Below are positions 63,971 through 64,000 of a stretch of DNA of 64,000 nt, piece after piece. Below the pieces are notes generated by a model that worked only from the letters and a program-made list of their open reading frames with translations, had not been told where the DNA came from and did no database searches. Numbering within the stretch: position 1 is the first letter of the stretch; the number at the start of each line of letters is the position of its first letter. Position numbers and translations under genes: made by a program. Origin of the DNA: JBBQYD01 sp942493075 (lineage in GTDB: Bacteria > Verrucomicrobiota > Verrucomicrobiia > Limisphaerales > UBA8199); contig OW818681.1 of assembly GCA_942493075.1 (NCBI GenBank), forward strand, positions 5,022,001 through 5,086,000, in the 5' to 3' direction.

Positions 63971-64000
63971 GCTGTATCAGAAACCGTGTCAGAATCGTTT

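Overview
The window looks like chromosome of a soil or freshwater Verrucomicrobiota bacterium, probably of the Pedosphaera/Limisphaerales group. This rests on several traits read from the sequence: orphan prepilin-type proteins with DG-containing C-termini, a VPDTG C-terminal sorting signal, a TIGR04073-type exosortase-associated lipoprotein, secreted Gfo/Idh oxidoreductases including a Tat substrate, HpnH/HpnJ radical-SAM proteins, a very large HAMP-repeat hybrid kinase, and frequent GTG starts. The assignment is inference; no rRNA gene is present.

Left part (1-19,728) is accessory. A coaD/HD-phosphohydrolase pair sits at 2,051-3,189 on the minus strand. From 4,267 to 19,208 nearly every credible gene is on the plus strand, and most are short, poorly known proteins: small lipoproteins and membrane proteins, DUF1877, DUF6891 and DUF3592 families, a sialidase-like protein and one 1,196-residue NPCBM glycosidase. 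They lie in a mosaic of short non-coding repeats. R1 is a nested palindrome of about 130-140 bp, with four copies here and a fifth at 53.3 kb, whose arms carry compensatory base changes. R2 is a related hairpin that is a perfect 26-bp inverted repeat in one copy. R4 is a module carrying a sigma-70-like promoter ending only about 10-16 bp before unrelated ORFs. R5 is a 70-bp inverted-repeat block and R6 a MITE-like element of about 110-135 bp. A decayed piece that resembles a REP-associated (IS200-like) transposase lies at 19.4 kb.

The middle part (19,729-39,400) is mostly housekeeping: tmRNA (ssrA), htpG, an RluA-type pseudouridine synthase with rsmD, a Gfo/Idh oxidoreductase, nagB, a YlbF-family protein, anmK, a fumarylacetoacetase-family hydrolase, an ABC-2 exporter pair, two prepilin-like genes, hpnH/hpnJ with a small lipoprotein and a divergent TatT-like protein, ispE and a TIGR04073 protein. 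nagB and anmK suggest amino-sugar and peptidoglycan recycling.

The right part (39,489-64,000) is mostly regulatory and envelope-related. A three-gene phosphorelay (39,489-47,993) includes a 2,140-residue kinase with about a dozen 92-residue di-HAMP units and three receiver domains. Then come two Gfo/Idh oxidoreductases, an ABC-F ATPase, a YadA-head-like surface protein, a VPDTG-anchored protein, and a protein made of ten tandem Myb/SANT- or GcrA-like HTH units (55,443-56,966). Two similarly organised ECF sigma loci flank lgt, followed by a secreted ADP-ribosylglycohydrolase-family protein.

Best candidates for something undescribed are the ten-unit HTH array protein, the covarying nested-palindrome family R1/R2, and the portable promoter module R4.
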